From the NCBI RefSeq assembly GCF_032190635.1, contig NZ_JAVLAS010000001.1, forward strand, positions 2,542,001 to 2,606,000: a stretch of 64,000 nucleotides of DNA. Direction: 5' to 3'. The position numbers and the translations under genes were made by a program. The notes below the pieces were generated by a model. It saw nothing but the letters and a program-made list of their open reading frames with translations. It made no database searches and was not told where the DNA came from. Source of the stretch: Levilactobacillus zymae. Its GTDB lineage: Bacteria; Bacillota; Bacilli; Lactobacillales; Lactobacillaceae. Of this stretch, positions 8,807-16,331 are shown one piece after another (position 1 is the stretch's first letter; each line of letters begins with the position of its first letter).

Positions 8807-9697
8807 ATGCATTGGACGTACACCCGTCACTACCCGTTAGACCAACCCGCCCGCACCGTGCGGGCGTTACTAAGCGCCTGGTTGATTCCTAGTCACCTGA
8901 TTCACAGCCTACGCGTGGGCCAACGGGTGCTGGTCAACGACCGCTACCGCTCGATGAACCAACTGGTCTACCCCGGCGAGCGGCTCACGTTGACCTTCGT
9001 GCCGACCGACTTCACGCACCCGTTTCCGGCCGTCGACCCGGACAGCGCGGCCACGGTCAGCGTGCTGTACGAAACGGCCGACCTGCTGGTCATCAATAAG
9101 ACCCGCGGCAGTAAGACCCACCCCAACCAACCGGGCGAACGGGGGACCACACTGAACCACGTGGCGGCCTACCTGGGGCCGGACCAGCCGGGGCCCTACA
9201 TTCTGAGCCGTCTGGACCAGGAAACCACCGGCGCATTACTGATGACCAAGACGCCGGCCGTGGTGCCCCTCATGGTCCGCAATATTGCCGAAAAGCGCGT
9301 GCAACGCACCTACCTGGCCTGGGTCCACGGTACTTTGACCGACGAGGGCACCTTTGACGCCCCGATCGGCCGCGACCCGTTGGATAAGCGCAAGCGTCAA
9401 GTCAACGGCGACCACGCCCAACGCGCCGTCACCCATTACCGGGTGGTCGACCACCAGCCGGGCGCGACGTTGGTTCAGCTCTGGTTGGAGACCGGCCGGA
9501 CCCACCAACTGCGGGTTCACCTGGCCGCCAGCGGTCATCCCCTGGTGGGTGACCCGCTCTACGGCCCGGGTGACGGTCGTCGCTTACGGCTGCATTGCTG
9601 GCGGTTGGCCTTTCCGCAGCCGTTTACCCTGGGCGATGAGTTGACCACGGTCACGGCGCCGGTCCCCAGTGAGTTCGACGAATTGAATTTAGGTTAA
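8807..9697 (+). CDS. RluA/RluD-family pseudouridine synthase
   Basis: 296 residues from MHWTYTRHYPLDQPA. AAGGAGGACTCCCTAATC precedes the ATG at 8807, which decides the start over the longer frame. The N-terminal part is S4-like (residues 1-75). The catalytic motif is SRLDQETTG, with the active Asp in RLD, and the RTHQLRVHL strand is also typical. It converts a uridine to pseudouridine in rRNA or tRNA. The target site cannot be told from sequence. A stand-alone gene. Confidence 0.9.
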   Translation: MHWTYTRHYPLDQPARTVRALLSAWLIPSHLIHSLRVGQRVLVNDRYRSMNQLVYPGERLTLTFVPTDFTHPFPAVDPDSAATVSVLYETADLLVINKTRGSKTHPNQPGERGTTLNHVAAYLGPDQPGPYILSRLDQETTGALLMTKTPAVVPLMVRNIAEKRVQRTYLAWVHGTLTDEGTFDAPIGRDPLDKRKRQVNGDHAQRAVTHYRVVDHQPGATLVQLWLETGRTHQLRVHLAASGHPLVGDPLYGPGDGRRLRLHCWRLAFPQPFTLGDELTTVTAPVPSEFDELNLG

Positions 9698-9703
9698 AAA
9701 TAA

Positions 9704-9734
9704 GGCCTTCTCGGCTGGTTAATCCGGGAAGGCC
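9704..9734. terminator. Bidirectional terminator
   Basis: An 11-bp stem (GGCCTTCTCGG with its partner, one G-U pair) has T runs on both sides. It separates the convergent pseudouridine synthase and small membrane gene. Confidence 0.8.
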
Positions 9735-9752
9735 ACTTTTAATTTCAATTGT

Positions 9753-9977
9753 TTAATGCAGATACCCCCGATGATTAACGTGGGTTGGCCGGTGTTCCGT
9801 CCCCAACCAAACATCATAGACCACCGAAACCAGCAGAATGATGGCCCCACCACCAACCACTAGACTAAACCACCAGTTGAACTGCGCGGGCGTTGCTTGA
9901 AAAATTCCCCGTAGATTGCCCAACAATACTAACGCAACCCAAAACCGTACCGATTTAACCAGCTTCAATACCCGCAT
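9753..9977 (-). CDS. Small membrane protein related to the one at 4545
   Basis: 74 residues starting MRVLKLVKSVRFW. AAAGGGG lies nine bases before this ATG (9975-9977), so the upstream in-frame start is rejected. Two hydrophobic helices are followed by a His-rich soluble tail (HRPTHVNHRGYLH). Its similarity to the exporter-linked 60-residue protein suggests a small lineage-specific family. Confidence 0.65.
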   Translation of the reverse strand: MRVLKLVKSVRFWVALVLLGNLRGIFQATPAQFNWWFSLVVGGGAIILLVSVVYDVWLGTEHRPTHVNHRGYLH

Positions 9978-10017
9978 GGTAATTTCCCCTTTCAAGCAAG
10001 GTAATACTGTTATTTTC

Positions 10018-10046
10018 AGTCTACCACGGCAGTTTTTAGTTGTTAA
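10018..10046 (-). promoter_or_regulatory. Promoter for the small membrane gene at 9753
   Basis: On the minus strand TTAACA (10041-10046), 17 bases, TAGACT (10018-10023). Confidence 0.5.
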
Positions 10047-10089
10047 ATACCAGACACTAGTATGGGACTCAACTAGTTGTCAGCATCGT

Positions 10090-10118
10090 TTGCTCGTCCC
10101 AACAGATGAGCGTATACT
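10090..10118 (+). promoter_or_regulatory. Promoter for the small gene at 10177
   Basis: TTGCTC (10090-10095), 17 bases, TATACT (10113-10118). Confidence 0.55.
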
Positions 10119-10176
10119 AAAATTATTAGATATAGTCTTCACAATTTATCAATCACCTTGTTAGGAGTGGGTGCGA

Positions 10177-10371
10177 ATGTTTCGTCAATTTTTAGCTCGC
10201 TGGGGGAACAGCTTGAGCTTGCTGCTGGTTTTAGGCCTGGGCTTACACACGGCCACAACGCTACCGGTAGGTCCGAAATTAGTCGTGGATTTAGGTGGCG
10301 TGGCGCTGTTAGGCTTCGGGTTATGGCAGGTTAACCATCAGTCGATCGCCGAAAAACGGTCATTAAAATGA
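10177..10371 (+). CDS. Small membrane protein, hypothetical
   Basis: 64 residues, MFRQFLARWGNSLSLLL onward, with two hydrophobic stretches and a basic tail. The ATG at 10177 is nine bases after AGGAG. A GTG at 10171 would be too close to it. It has its own promoter and a strong terminator. No family recognised. Several similar small membrane genes lie between 9.7 and 13.4 kb. Confidence 0.6.
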   Translation: MFRQFLARWGNSLSLLLVLGLGLHTATTLPVGPKLVVDLGGVALLGFGLWQVNHQSIAEKRSLK

Positions 10372-10380
10372 AAACCAAAA

Positions 10381-10421
10381 CAGATTAGGGACGTTTACCA
10401 ATCGTAAACGTTCCTAATCTG
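10381..10421. terminator. Bidirectional terminator
   Basis: An 18-bp near-perfect stem with a 5-base loop and T runs on both sides lies between convergent genes. Confidence 0.85.
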
Positions 10422-10434
10422 TTTTTACTAGCGA

Positions 10435-10874
10435 CTAATCCAGTTCTATGCGAATGACCTGATACCGTACGCGCAACCCCAATGGCACCACGCGTTGTTG
10501 AGTCATTATCACCTTGACATCCCGGTGTCCATCTAACACCACCAACGATGAGGCCCCCACAAACCAGACTGGTAGCGACAATTCTGCCATCATCAATAGG
10601 CTGCCCCAAGGTACCATGATCCGTTCTGCTGAAGCCTGCAAGTTCAACCCCCGTGGTGACCCGTAAATAAACGTAATACGCCATGAAAGTAAGCACCCCG
10701 AATCACCGAAATCCAGAACAAAATCAGAAACGGCCACCCAAATGGTCCCCGCGGCCGATTATAGGCAATTACGGGTGTTACCACTCGCCAGCCAAACGTC
10801 ATCCCCGCCCAGACAAAGTTTCCAATCAAAAGGGCCCATAACCCGACAAGTAACCACCCTGTTTTTCGACGCAA
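10435..10874 (-). pseudogene. Membrane protein gene interrupted by a frameshift
   Basis: The upstream part reads from a TTG at 10872-10874, preceded by GGGGAGG, through two hydrophobic helices to FTGHHGG and a stop at 10644. From a run of five G on the coding strand (CCCCC at 10648-10652), one extra base would continue into a second frame that runs to 10435. That part reads LNLQASAERIMVPWGSLLMM and ends RYQVIRIELD. Both halves look coding and together give about 145 residues. A real frameshift, a sequencing error in the homopolymer or a -1 recoding event would all fit. Function unknown. Confidence 0.5.
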
Positions 10875-11111
10875 ATTTTTGACCTCCCCAGTCAGTTTGT
10901 CAGCCAAATACGCCTTAAGTATAGACCATTAGTCACTCATTCGATTAATAGTTATCATAAATAAATAATCCTATTGAGCGATTCATCATAAGGAAGATCA
11001 ACTACTAATACCTCGCGACCAATAAACGCCTTATTTACCGTTCTCTGTCGTTTCAAAATCACCCTATTTCCCAACGATTTTTACGTTTTGACCGGTTCAA
11101 TCTAGCCTGGA

Positions 11112-11120
11112 TGCTATAGT
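11112..11120 (+). promoter_or_regulatory. Extended -10 promoter
   Basis: TGCTATAGT is an extended -10 element. TTGACC at 11088-11093 is 21 bases upstream of the -10 hexamer, which is long for a -35. Confidence 0.4.
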
Positions 11121-11178
11121 TGATTTTGTCGGGCCTGCGTCCGGCAATAATCTAACTGGATTGGAGAAATGACACTAA

Positions 11179-11385
11179 ATGAAAGCTAAACTTAGCGCTT
11201 TGTGGCTCACAATCTGCTATGCCAACCTGACTGGCCTGTTCGCTCACTTCATGACCAACCTCATCACCGATCGCTGGTCCGGAATTGCTCTGGCCTTACG
11301 CCTACTGCTCATCATTGCCATGGGCTTAAGTGTCGTGGGAACCGTCCGTCATTTTCTAAAATTAATCACGCCTCATCGGGCCTAA
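11179..11385 (+). CDS. Small membrane protein, hypothetical
   Basis: 68 residues with two hydrophobic helices (about 8-28 and 37-55) and a basic tail. GGAG lies about a dozen bases before the ATG. It is bounded by its own promoter and a terminator at 11390. No family recognised. Confidence 0.6.
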   Translation: MKAKLSALWLTICYANLTGLFAHFMTNLITDRWSGIALALRLLLIIAMGLSVVGTVRHFLKLITPHRA

Positions 11386-11389
11386 TCTA

Positions 11390-11417
11390 ACGACCGTGGG
11401 AATCTTTCCACGGTCGT
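11390..11417 (+). terminator. Terminator
   Basis: A stem of about ten pairs, ACGACCGTGG with its complement, is followed by TTTTTC. Confidence 0.85.
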
Positions 11418-11433
11418 TTTTCAATGCACTCAA

Positions 11434-11461
11434 AAACGCCCAACCCAAAAGTTAGGCGTTT
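11434..11461 (-). terminator. Terminator of the YxeA-like gene
   Basis: An 11-bp stem (AAACGCCCAAC with GTTAGGCGTTT, one wobble) is followed on the minus strand by a T-rich tail. Confidence 0.7.
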
Positions 11462-11474
11462 CGCACGCTCAATT

Positions 11475-11828
11475 CTAATAGTGCTGAGCAGATTTGAGTA
11501 CCCGGTAATGGGTCACCCCATAATGGGCGTTCACCGTCACGCGCACCCACTGGCCATACCGAAACGGTCCCGGATTGTCACTGTTGGTCTTTAGCGTCAC
11601 CATCCGCGAATGGCCCGCCGCGTTCACCGCGCGGCCCTGGTAAACGGATCCCGTGATTGGATAGTTGACGGGCTGACTTAACGGCCGCGTCCCCACCCTG
11701 TGGGTGATGCGCAGGTCATAGGTCGTCCCGCCATAACGATAAACACTCCAGCCGGCTAAGCCTAACCCTTCCAGCACCAACAAGCCCGTCGCTAGCCATC
11801 CCCAATATCGTCCGATGAAATTTTTCAA
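11475..11828 (-). CDS. YxeA/DUF1093-like exported small protein
   Basis: About 117 residues from a TTG at 11826-11828 with GGGGGA seven bases upstream. The frame also has an ATG at 11850-11852, but no ribosome binding site precedes it. One N-terminal helix (YWGWLATGLLVLEGLGL) is followed by an extracellular beta-rich domain, with YDLRITHRVG and ending VTHYRVLKSAQHY. This pattern of a single anchor and a small OB-like domain resembles the YxeA family, of unknown function. Confidence 0.55.
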   Translation of the reverse strand: MKNFIGRYWGWLATGLLVLEGLGLAGWSVYRYGGTTYDLRITHRVGTRPLSQPVNYPITGSVYQGRAVNAAGHSRMVTLKTNSDNPGPFRYGQWVRVTVNAHYGVTHYRVLKSAQHY

Positions 11829-11897
11829 ATTCAGTTCCCCCAAGGTCATCAATGGTGGATCGGCCCGTCAGCCACCCGCTGCCGCGGTTCCCCGTGG

Positions 11898-11909
11898 TTG
11901 ACCGGTCAA
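11898..11909. repeat. Perfect 12-bp palindrome
   Basis: TTGACCGGTCAA, about 70 bases before the YxeA-like gene. It may be an operator or a -35 element. No matching -10 was found. Confidence 0.35.
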
Positions 11910-12102
11910 TCCTCATTTCTAGACTAACCTATCCGCCCATTCCCGGCAACGTTTACCAAAGCGCTCGTCAAATCCTAAGTAAATCGTTAGAAACGTAGCG
12001 GTCAATCTTTTTTCGACTAATCACTTAAATCGATTAATGATTAAATAAATCCCGGAATTTTTTTTAAGCGTTACCAATTAATTAGATTCTTCTCATTTTC
12101 GA

Positions 12103-12111
12103 TGGTACACT
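12103..12111 (+). promoter_or_regulatory. Extended -10 promoter
   Basis: TGGTACACT lies 21 bases before the start of the next gene. The -35 region is weak. Confidence 0.4.
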
Positions 12112-12131
12112 AAGGCTAAGGAAGTGACCAA

Positions 12132-12404
12132 ATGATGCTTAAACCACCGGCTCGCCACGAATGTTTCGCCCTACCACAGAAAAGTGGTGCGCTTCTCTTG
12201 ATTCCCGCCACGCAACGACTCCTATTTGCCGACTTACTGACGTACCAAGAAATTGCCGCCGACCTCAACGATACCTTCGATGATCCGGGGATTGATGAAG
12301 CGGCCCGCAGCCAATGGTTAACCTACCTCGACGAACGGGCCACCCAAGCGGGGCAACCGCTAGACGTGGCCGCCTTGGAGGATTGTCTCTTTTTACTCGA
12401 TTGA
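12132..12404 (+). CDS. Hypothetical acidic cytoplasmic protein
   Basis: 90 residues without membrane segments, strongly acidic in the second half (DLNDTFDDPGIDEAARSQW). AAGGAAGTG precedes the ATG. An ATG one codon later is possible. No family recognised and no operon partner. Confidence 0.6.
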   Translation: MMLKPPARHECFALPQKSGALLLIPATQRLLFADLLTYQEIAADLNDTFDDPGIDEAARSQWLTYLDERATQAGQPLDVAALEDCLFLLD

Positions 12405-12419
12405 CTCACCATTAACCGG

Positions 12420-12839
12420 TTAGCGCCGGTGCTTCCCCCACTGATACCCCAGCACAAAAATGCCGGCTGCCACCAGAAATAGGCGATAAATCAAGCTGGT
12501 GCCCCAGCGGATCACGGCAAATTCATGCTCCCCGGCATCCCCGATTCGGGCCACCCCAAAGTGCCCGGTATTGGCATAAGCTGATCCGGTGCGCACAGCC
12601 TCTTGATCTGCGTTGTCCCGGGGATGCTGTAGCTGACGCCCCGGGTCCTTGCTCTGGTTGAACGACCCGACCGTGCGACGGTAAGCCGCCGGAAAAACTA
12701 GTAGATAGCTCAACAGGTAGTAACCGTCCCACCCATTTAGGCCCCAGCTAAACGACATGGGGGTAAGCGTCATCCCGCTAAAAAAGATCAGTAAGGCTGC
12801 TGGCAATAAACCCTTTAAATATAAGTATAGTCGTTGCAT
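12420..12839 (-). CDS. Membrane protein, hypothetical
   Basis: About 139 residues. GAGGGGG lies seven bases before the ATG at 12837-12839. The adjacent ATG at 12840-12842 is an alternative. Two hydrophobic segments at the N-terminus (LLPAALLIFFSGMTL, YYLLSYLLVFPAAY) are followed by a polar loop and a C-terminal helix (LIYRLFLVAAGIFVLGY). No family recognised. Confidence 0.6.
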   Translation of the reverse strand: MQRLYLYLKGLLPAALLIFFSGMTLTPMSFSWGLNGWDGYYLLSYLLVFPAAYRRTVGSFNQSKDPGRQLQHPRDNADQEAVRTGSAYANTGHFGVARIGDAGEHEFAVIRWGTSLIYRLFLVAAGIFVLGYQWGKHRR

Positions 12840-13057
12840 CATTAATCCCCCTCGATATTCTTTCATCATACGCGTTCTCCCCCACAATGGGAAGCTGCGC
12901 GGTAAAGCGCGGGTTTCTTCAGTAACCCCATTTGGTGAACATACTCAGGGATTTAGAGCCTTAATTGCTGCACATTTGGGCACCTTCTTCTATGCTGTAG
13001 GTAAGCTCACTTTCAGGACTAGCTAAGTTTGGGTTTGAGAATAGGAGGATGGGCACC

Positions 13058-13327
13058 ATGACTAAAATTTATTATCCCGTTAACGTTGCGAAAATTGTCA
13101 TGATCTTATTTAACCTAGCCATCTTAGTCGCGGGCCTCGCCGTTCACGACGCCCTGTGGTTATCCGGCGTTTTCTTCTGTGGCTTGATTGGTGTGCAGTC
13201 CCACTTCACCGTCTTCGAAGACACCCGCGATACCAACTGGGTGAACCGGTTGGATATCTGGTTGTCGCTCCTCACACTCCTGTTTCTCCTCTGTAAATTT
13301 TTCGTGGTCACCGCCGTCCCCGCTTAA
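13058..13327 (+). CDS. Small three-helix membrane protein, hypothetical
   Basis: 89 residues from MTKIYYPVNVAKIVMIL. AGGAGG is nine bases before the ATG at 13058. The in-frame ATG at 13049 abuts the ribosome binding site and is rejected. Helices lie at roughly 10-28, 33-48 and 66-82. A charged loop (FEDTRDTNWVNRLD) separates the last two. A terminator follows. Confidence 0.65.
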   Translation: MTKIYYPVNVAKIVMILFNLAILVAGLAVHDALWLSGVFFCGLIGVQSHFTVFEDTRDTNWVNRLDIWLSLLTLLFLLCKFFVVTAVPA

Positions 13328-13343
13328 CTCGACCGATTTACCC

Positions 13344-13369
13344 AGGATTGGGCTTGATTGCCCAATCCT
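13344..13369 (+). terminator. Terminator
   Basis: A 10-bp stem (AGGATTGGGC/GCCCAATCCT) is followed by TTTTTG. Confidence 0.9.
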
Positions 13370-13471
13370 TTTTGTCTGGAAACCGCTGCTTAGCGGATTA
13401 ATCGTCCCTAACAATTATTACAATACCAATTCGTTTGGCGATTTAGCCTAGTGTGGAATTTCTCCCGGTGC

Positions 13472-13477
13472 TACACT
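13472..13477 (+). promoter_or_regulatory. Extended -10 box of the repeat protein gene
   Basis: TGCTACACT (hexamer at 13472-13477) lies 29 bases before the start codon. The -35 is weak. Confidence 0.4.
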
Positions 13478-13506
13478 GAAAGTAAGTCTAAAGGAGGAAT
13501 TTTGAG

Positions 13507-14770
13507 ATGCGCAAAATTGTTCAAGGCGCGCTGGTTTGCGGTCTGGGGCTCGGCGCGTGGTTCGGTATGACCGCCACCACCGCCCACGCCGCCAGTTACT
13601 CGGCCACGCGTAGTCAATCCGTCAAGCTGGTCTGGCGCAAGAGTATGGGACAAAAGACCTACACCGCCACCACTGGCGCCCGGTATTCCAAACACCTGGG
13701 AACCAAGTACGGCAATAACTCGGCCACTCAAGCGGTGGTCTGGGTCACCGATGCCCACGAAAAGCTCTACCGGCCGGCCAAGGGCACGTCCGCCATTTAC
13801 TATCACGTCAAAAGCAGTGACGGGAAGCTTCAGGGCTGGATCTGGCGCGGTTACCTCAAGGCCACCACGGACCACACCACGACCACGCAGGGACAGTACT
13901 CCAAGGCCCGGTCGAATTCCGTCAAGCTGGTCTGGCGTAAGAGCATGAAGCAACACGCCTACACCGCCACCACCGGCGCCCGGTACTCCAAGCACCTGGG
14001 GACCAAGTACGGCAACAACGCCGATACGGCCGACGTGACCTGGTTAACCGACGCTCACGAGAAACTCTACCGCAAGGCCAAGGGCAACTCAGCCATCTAT
14101 TACCACGTTACCAGCGAAGATGGCACCTTACAGGGCTGGATCTGGCGCGGTTACTTGAAGGCCGGCAAGGCAGATCAAACCACGACCGACGATTCCACCA
14201 CCCAATCCGCTGCTAACTTTACGGTCCAAAAGACCACCAGCAGCGGCCAGCCAAGACCGGCAATTTACCAAGTTGGTCACCGCCCAAATGGTCAAGGACG
14301 GTTTCAAGGTCAGTCAGGATCTCCAGGGCGCCTACGAGGGCTTAGCCCAGATTGACGACTGGGATGGCGCTTTAACCACCGATGCCTTTGCCGATAATTT
14401 CGATCCTTACGACGAAGTCACCGGCAAGCTCAAAGCCAAGGACATCCACTACCTATATTCCAGCACGGCTGGTCGGGTGGGCTCGAGCGACGATAAGCTC
14501 ACCGCCAACATGGACCCTTGGTTCCCCGCAGGCATTGAAAAGACGTTAGGTACCAAGGTCGATGCCGAGACCGGTGAAACGCAGACCCTGGTTAAGGATC
14601 TCGCGAAGTACTTAGAAAAGACGTTGACGCAGCATAAAATGAAGAATTTCTACTTAAACACCGCTGTGGGTTACCCCGCTAGCATGGGGTACACCACTTA
14701 CAACACCGATACGGATCTCTCCGTAGAGTTCCAACTGTTGTACACCAAGGTCGCCGACGGTAAACACTAA
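13507..14770 (+). pseudogene. Secreted repeat protein with a frameshift
   Basis: AAAGGAGG precedes the ATG. A clear signal peptide (MRKIVQGALVCGLGLGAWF to THAASYS) is followed by two tandem repeats of about 75 residues. Each runs from SVKLVWR through GARYSKHLGTKYGNN and TDAHEKLY to GWIWRGYLK. A Thr-rich linker follows. Near 14240-14262 the coding sense moves to the +1 frame. That frame runs to 14770 as a domain (VKDGFKVSQDLQ to LLYTKVADGKH) homologous to the C-terminus of the gene at 1-879. Restored length would be about 420 residues. The first frame otherwise ends at 14355. It is either a recent frameshift or a sequence error. It may be a surface protein. Confidence 0.75.
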
Positions 14771-14775
14771 GATTC

Positions 14776-14803
14776 AACAGGCTTGGCTCCGGCCAAGCCT
14801 GTT
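14776..14803 (+). terminator. Terminator
   Basis: A 12-bp stem (AACAGGCTTGGC and complement) with a 4-base loop is followed by seven T. Confidence 0.95.
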
Positions 14804-14856
14804 TTTTTACCGCCGATGTTATCCCGCCCCCGGCCGGAATCACTCCAAAAACCCCA

Positions 14857-14890
14857 AATAGCGTTGCCGTCAACGACGACAACGCTATTT
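14857..14890. terminator. Second hairpin with flanking A and T runs
   Basis: AAATAGCGTTG pairs with CAACGCTATTT. It is terminator-like in the plus direction. No gene lies between it and the previous terminator. Confidence 0.5.
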
Positions 14891-14894
14891 TTAG

Positions 14895-15345
14895 AATGGT
14901 CTCCGATGACCAACTTTACTCTTCGGCACAAAATACAATAATCCAGTTTTGATGGGCAACAATTATCGATGACACAACCGTTCTCCACGGCATACGTGGT
15001 TCTCGACCACCCGTCCGACATCCCCCCGGTGTTCGGTACGGCTGGCCGCAATGGCGTAACCCCACAGGGGCGCGCTTATCGACGGCGTCATTGTTTTCTC
15101 CCAAAAACTATGTATTGAATAGAACAGTTTCACTATAGCCTTCATTGGTCCCGGTGACAAGCTTTTAAATATTACATTTGTCATAAAGGAAGGCAATCTG
15201 CCTAGACCGATTTCGGTCAATCCGCGTTAAGTCCGGGTCTACTCCCCCTGATTAAGTAAGACCGGTCCTCGTTCGCGCGCCCTCACTTCTCGGAGCCATG
15301 ACCATTATTTTTGACGACCGCAACGTGGCGGGCCTTCTTTGCCCG
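14895..15345. other. Intergenic stretch without a supported gene
   Basis: Minus-strand frames here have no ribosome binding site, unusual composition and no recognisable domains. A small GC hairpin (GCGGGC/GCCCGC) lies at 15329-15347. Otherwise nothing was recognised. Confidence 0.5.
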
Positions 15346-15353
15346 CCCCAGCA

Positions 15354-15385
15354 AAAGAGCCTGGAATGAAAATCCCAGACTCTTT
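15354..15385 (-). terminator. Likely terminator of the basic secreted protein gene
   Basis: AAAGAGCCTGG pairs with CCAGACTCTTT, with a short T run on the minus side. The adjoining 15393-15420 resembles the end of the interspersed repeat (ACGAAACGTGCGCTAA). Confidence 0.55.
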
Positions 15386-15443
15386 GATGACGAAACGTGC
15401 GCTAAGGTGGTGGCTAGATTGACCCCCCGCCAGCTAACTGCGT

Positions 15444-15887
15444 TTACGCCAGTTTCGCCTCGTCGATCAAATGAACGTTAACCACCCGGTGACGGTGTGG
15501 ATTTTGCACCGTCTTGAGCTTACCGTGGGGCGAATAGATGGCCAACCGCCGCGGCACCACTCCGGCGGCGAAGTGGTAACGGCCGTGACGCACCACGGCT
15601 CGGTGGCGGCCCGCCTTGACCAGCAGGCCAGCGGTTGACGCGTGGTCCGACAACACGATATAGCGGCGGTGCCGAATATAATGGTATCGCAAATGACCAT
15701 TTCGAATTCGTAACAGCCGGCTAACCTCTGAGCGGTTGTGTGCGGTCACCCGAATGGGCCGTCCGCGCAGCTCTAACGTCACTCGTCCCCGAACGTCGTG
15801 ACTCGCTTGGCCCGACTGCGCCGGTAAGCTACAGCCAAGCATGATTCCCACTAGCAGTAACCACCATGTTCCCCGTAAATTTTGCAT
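15444..15887 (-). CDS. Exported, very basic hypothetical protein
   Basis: About 147 residues from MQNLRGTWWLLLVGIMLGC. The ATG at 15885-15887 has GGGGAGGGG upstream, and the longer frame to 15998 runs through a terminator, so it is rejected. The signal region could be a lipoprotein signal (LGC) or could be cleaved after GQA. The rest is rich in His and Arg (RHRRYIVLSDHAS, NPHRHRVVNVHL) and predicted beta-rich. No family recognised. Confidence 0.6.
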   Translation of the reverse strand: MQNLRGTWWLLLVGIMLGCSLPAQSGQASHDVRGRVTLELRGRPIRVTAHNRSEVSRLLRIRNGHLRYHYIRHRRYIVLSDHASTAGLLVKAGRHRAVVRHGRYHFAAGVVPRRLAIYSPHGKLKTVQNPHRHRVVNVHLIDEAKLA

Positions 15888-15954
15888 GTGTTCCCCTCCC
15901 CGCTCCCAGCTTACCGATTTTGGGCGGGAATCACAATCCTTTTTGTGAACACAA

Positions 15955-16222
15955 CAAAAAAACCGGAGTAACCACACTCCGGTTCCCACTAGCATCATTA
16001 GAGTTTCAGCGTATCAAGTTTGTAGTCAGGAAACGTTGTTGCTCAAATTAGCTAAAACCTCAATATGTTATATTGAGCTTGTTCAGTATCTCTTCGACCA
16101 ACACACCGTTAGTCGAAGTATGAATGAATTCTAATCGTCACAATTAGGATAAATTCACAAAATCAAGAAACCGTAAATCAGGGTGATTTTGCAGCTTCTC
16201 TGAAAGATTGATTGGTATTACA
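15955..16222 (-). ncRNA. Candidate structured small RNA under cre control
   Basis: A good promoter upstream and a strong terminator at the end bracket about 265 bases with no ORF that has a start and ribosome binding site. Three hairpins lie inside: 16059-16066 with 16070-16077 (perfect 8 bp), 16093-16102 with 16108-16117 (10 bp, one wobble) and 16126-16135 with 16143-16156 (10 bp with a 4-base bulge). It could be an independent sRNA or an attenuating leader of the gene starting at 15887. No known Rfam signature such as a T-box GGTGG motif was recognised. Confidence 0.5.
15961..15983 (-). terminator. Strong terminator of the structured RNA
   Basis: The 9-bp stem AACCGGAGT/ACTCCGGTT is followed on the minus strand by eight or more T. 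Confidence 0.9.
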
Positions 16223-16228
16223 ACTCCT

Positions 16229-16256
16229 AGTATAGCAGACGAACTCGCAATTGCAA
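16229..16256 (-). promoter_or_regulatory. Promoter of the structured RNA
   Basis: On the minus strand TTGCAA (16251-16256), 16 bases, TATACT (16229-16234). Confidence 0.7.
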
Positions 16257-16266
16257 GCGCTTTCTT
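16251..16266. promoter_or_regulatory. cre site (CcpA) over the -35 box
   Basis: TTGCAAGCGCTTTCTT fits the CcpA consensus TGNAANCGNWNNCA except for the last base. It overlaps the -35 hexamer, so repression on rich sugars is expected. Confidence 0.55.
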
Positions 16267-16331
16267 TACAATTATAAATCCCTAAATTAAACAATAAGTT
16301 ATGTCTTAGTTTGTGAAACTTTTTTTGCCGG

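Noticed and set aside
10640..10660. Programmed -1 frameshift at the G run
   Set aside because: No proper slippery heptamer in the zero frame and no clear stimulatory structure. A mutation or sequence error is simpler.
14767..15220. Several minus-strand frames after the repeat protein
   Set aside because: No ribosome binding sites. They overlap terminators and each other, and composition is unlike the neighbouring genes.
15961..16080. T-box or other known riboswitch before the gene at 15887
   Set aside because: GTGGGAACCGG near the terminator is only loosely similar to the T-box core. The full element and specifier loop were not found, so it is listed only as an unassigned structured RNA.
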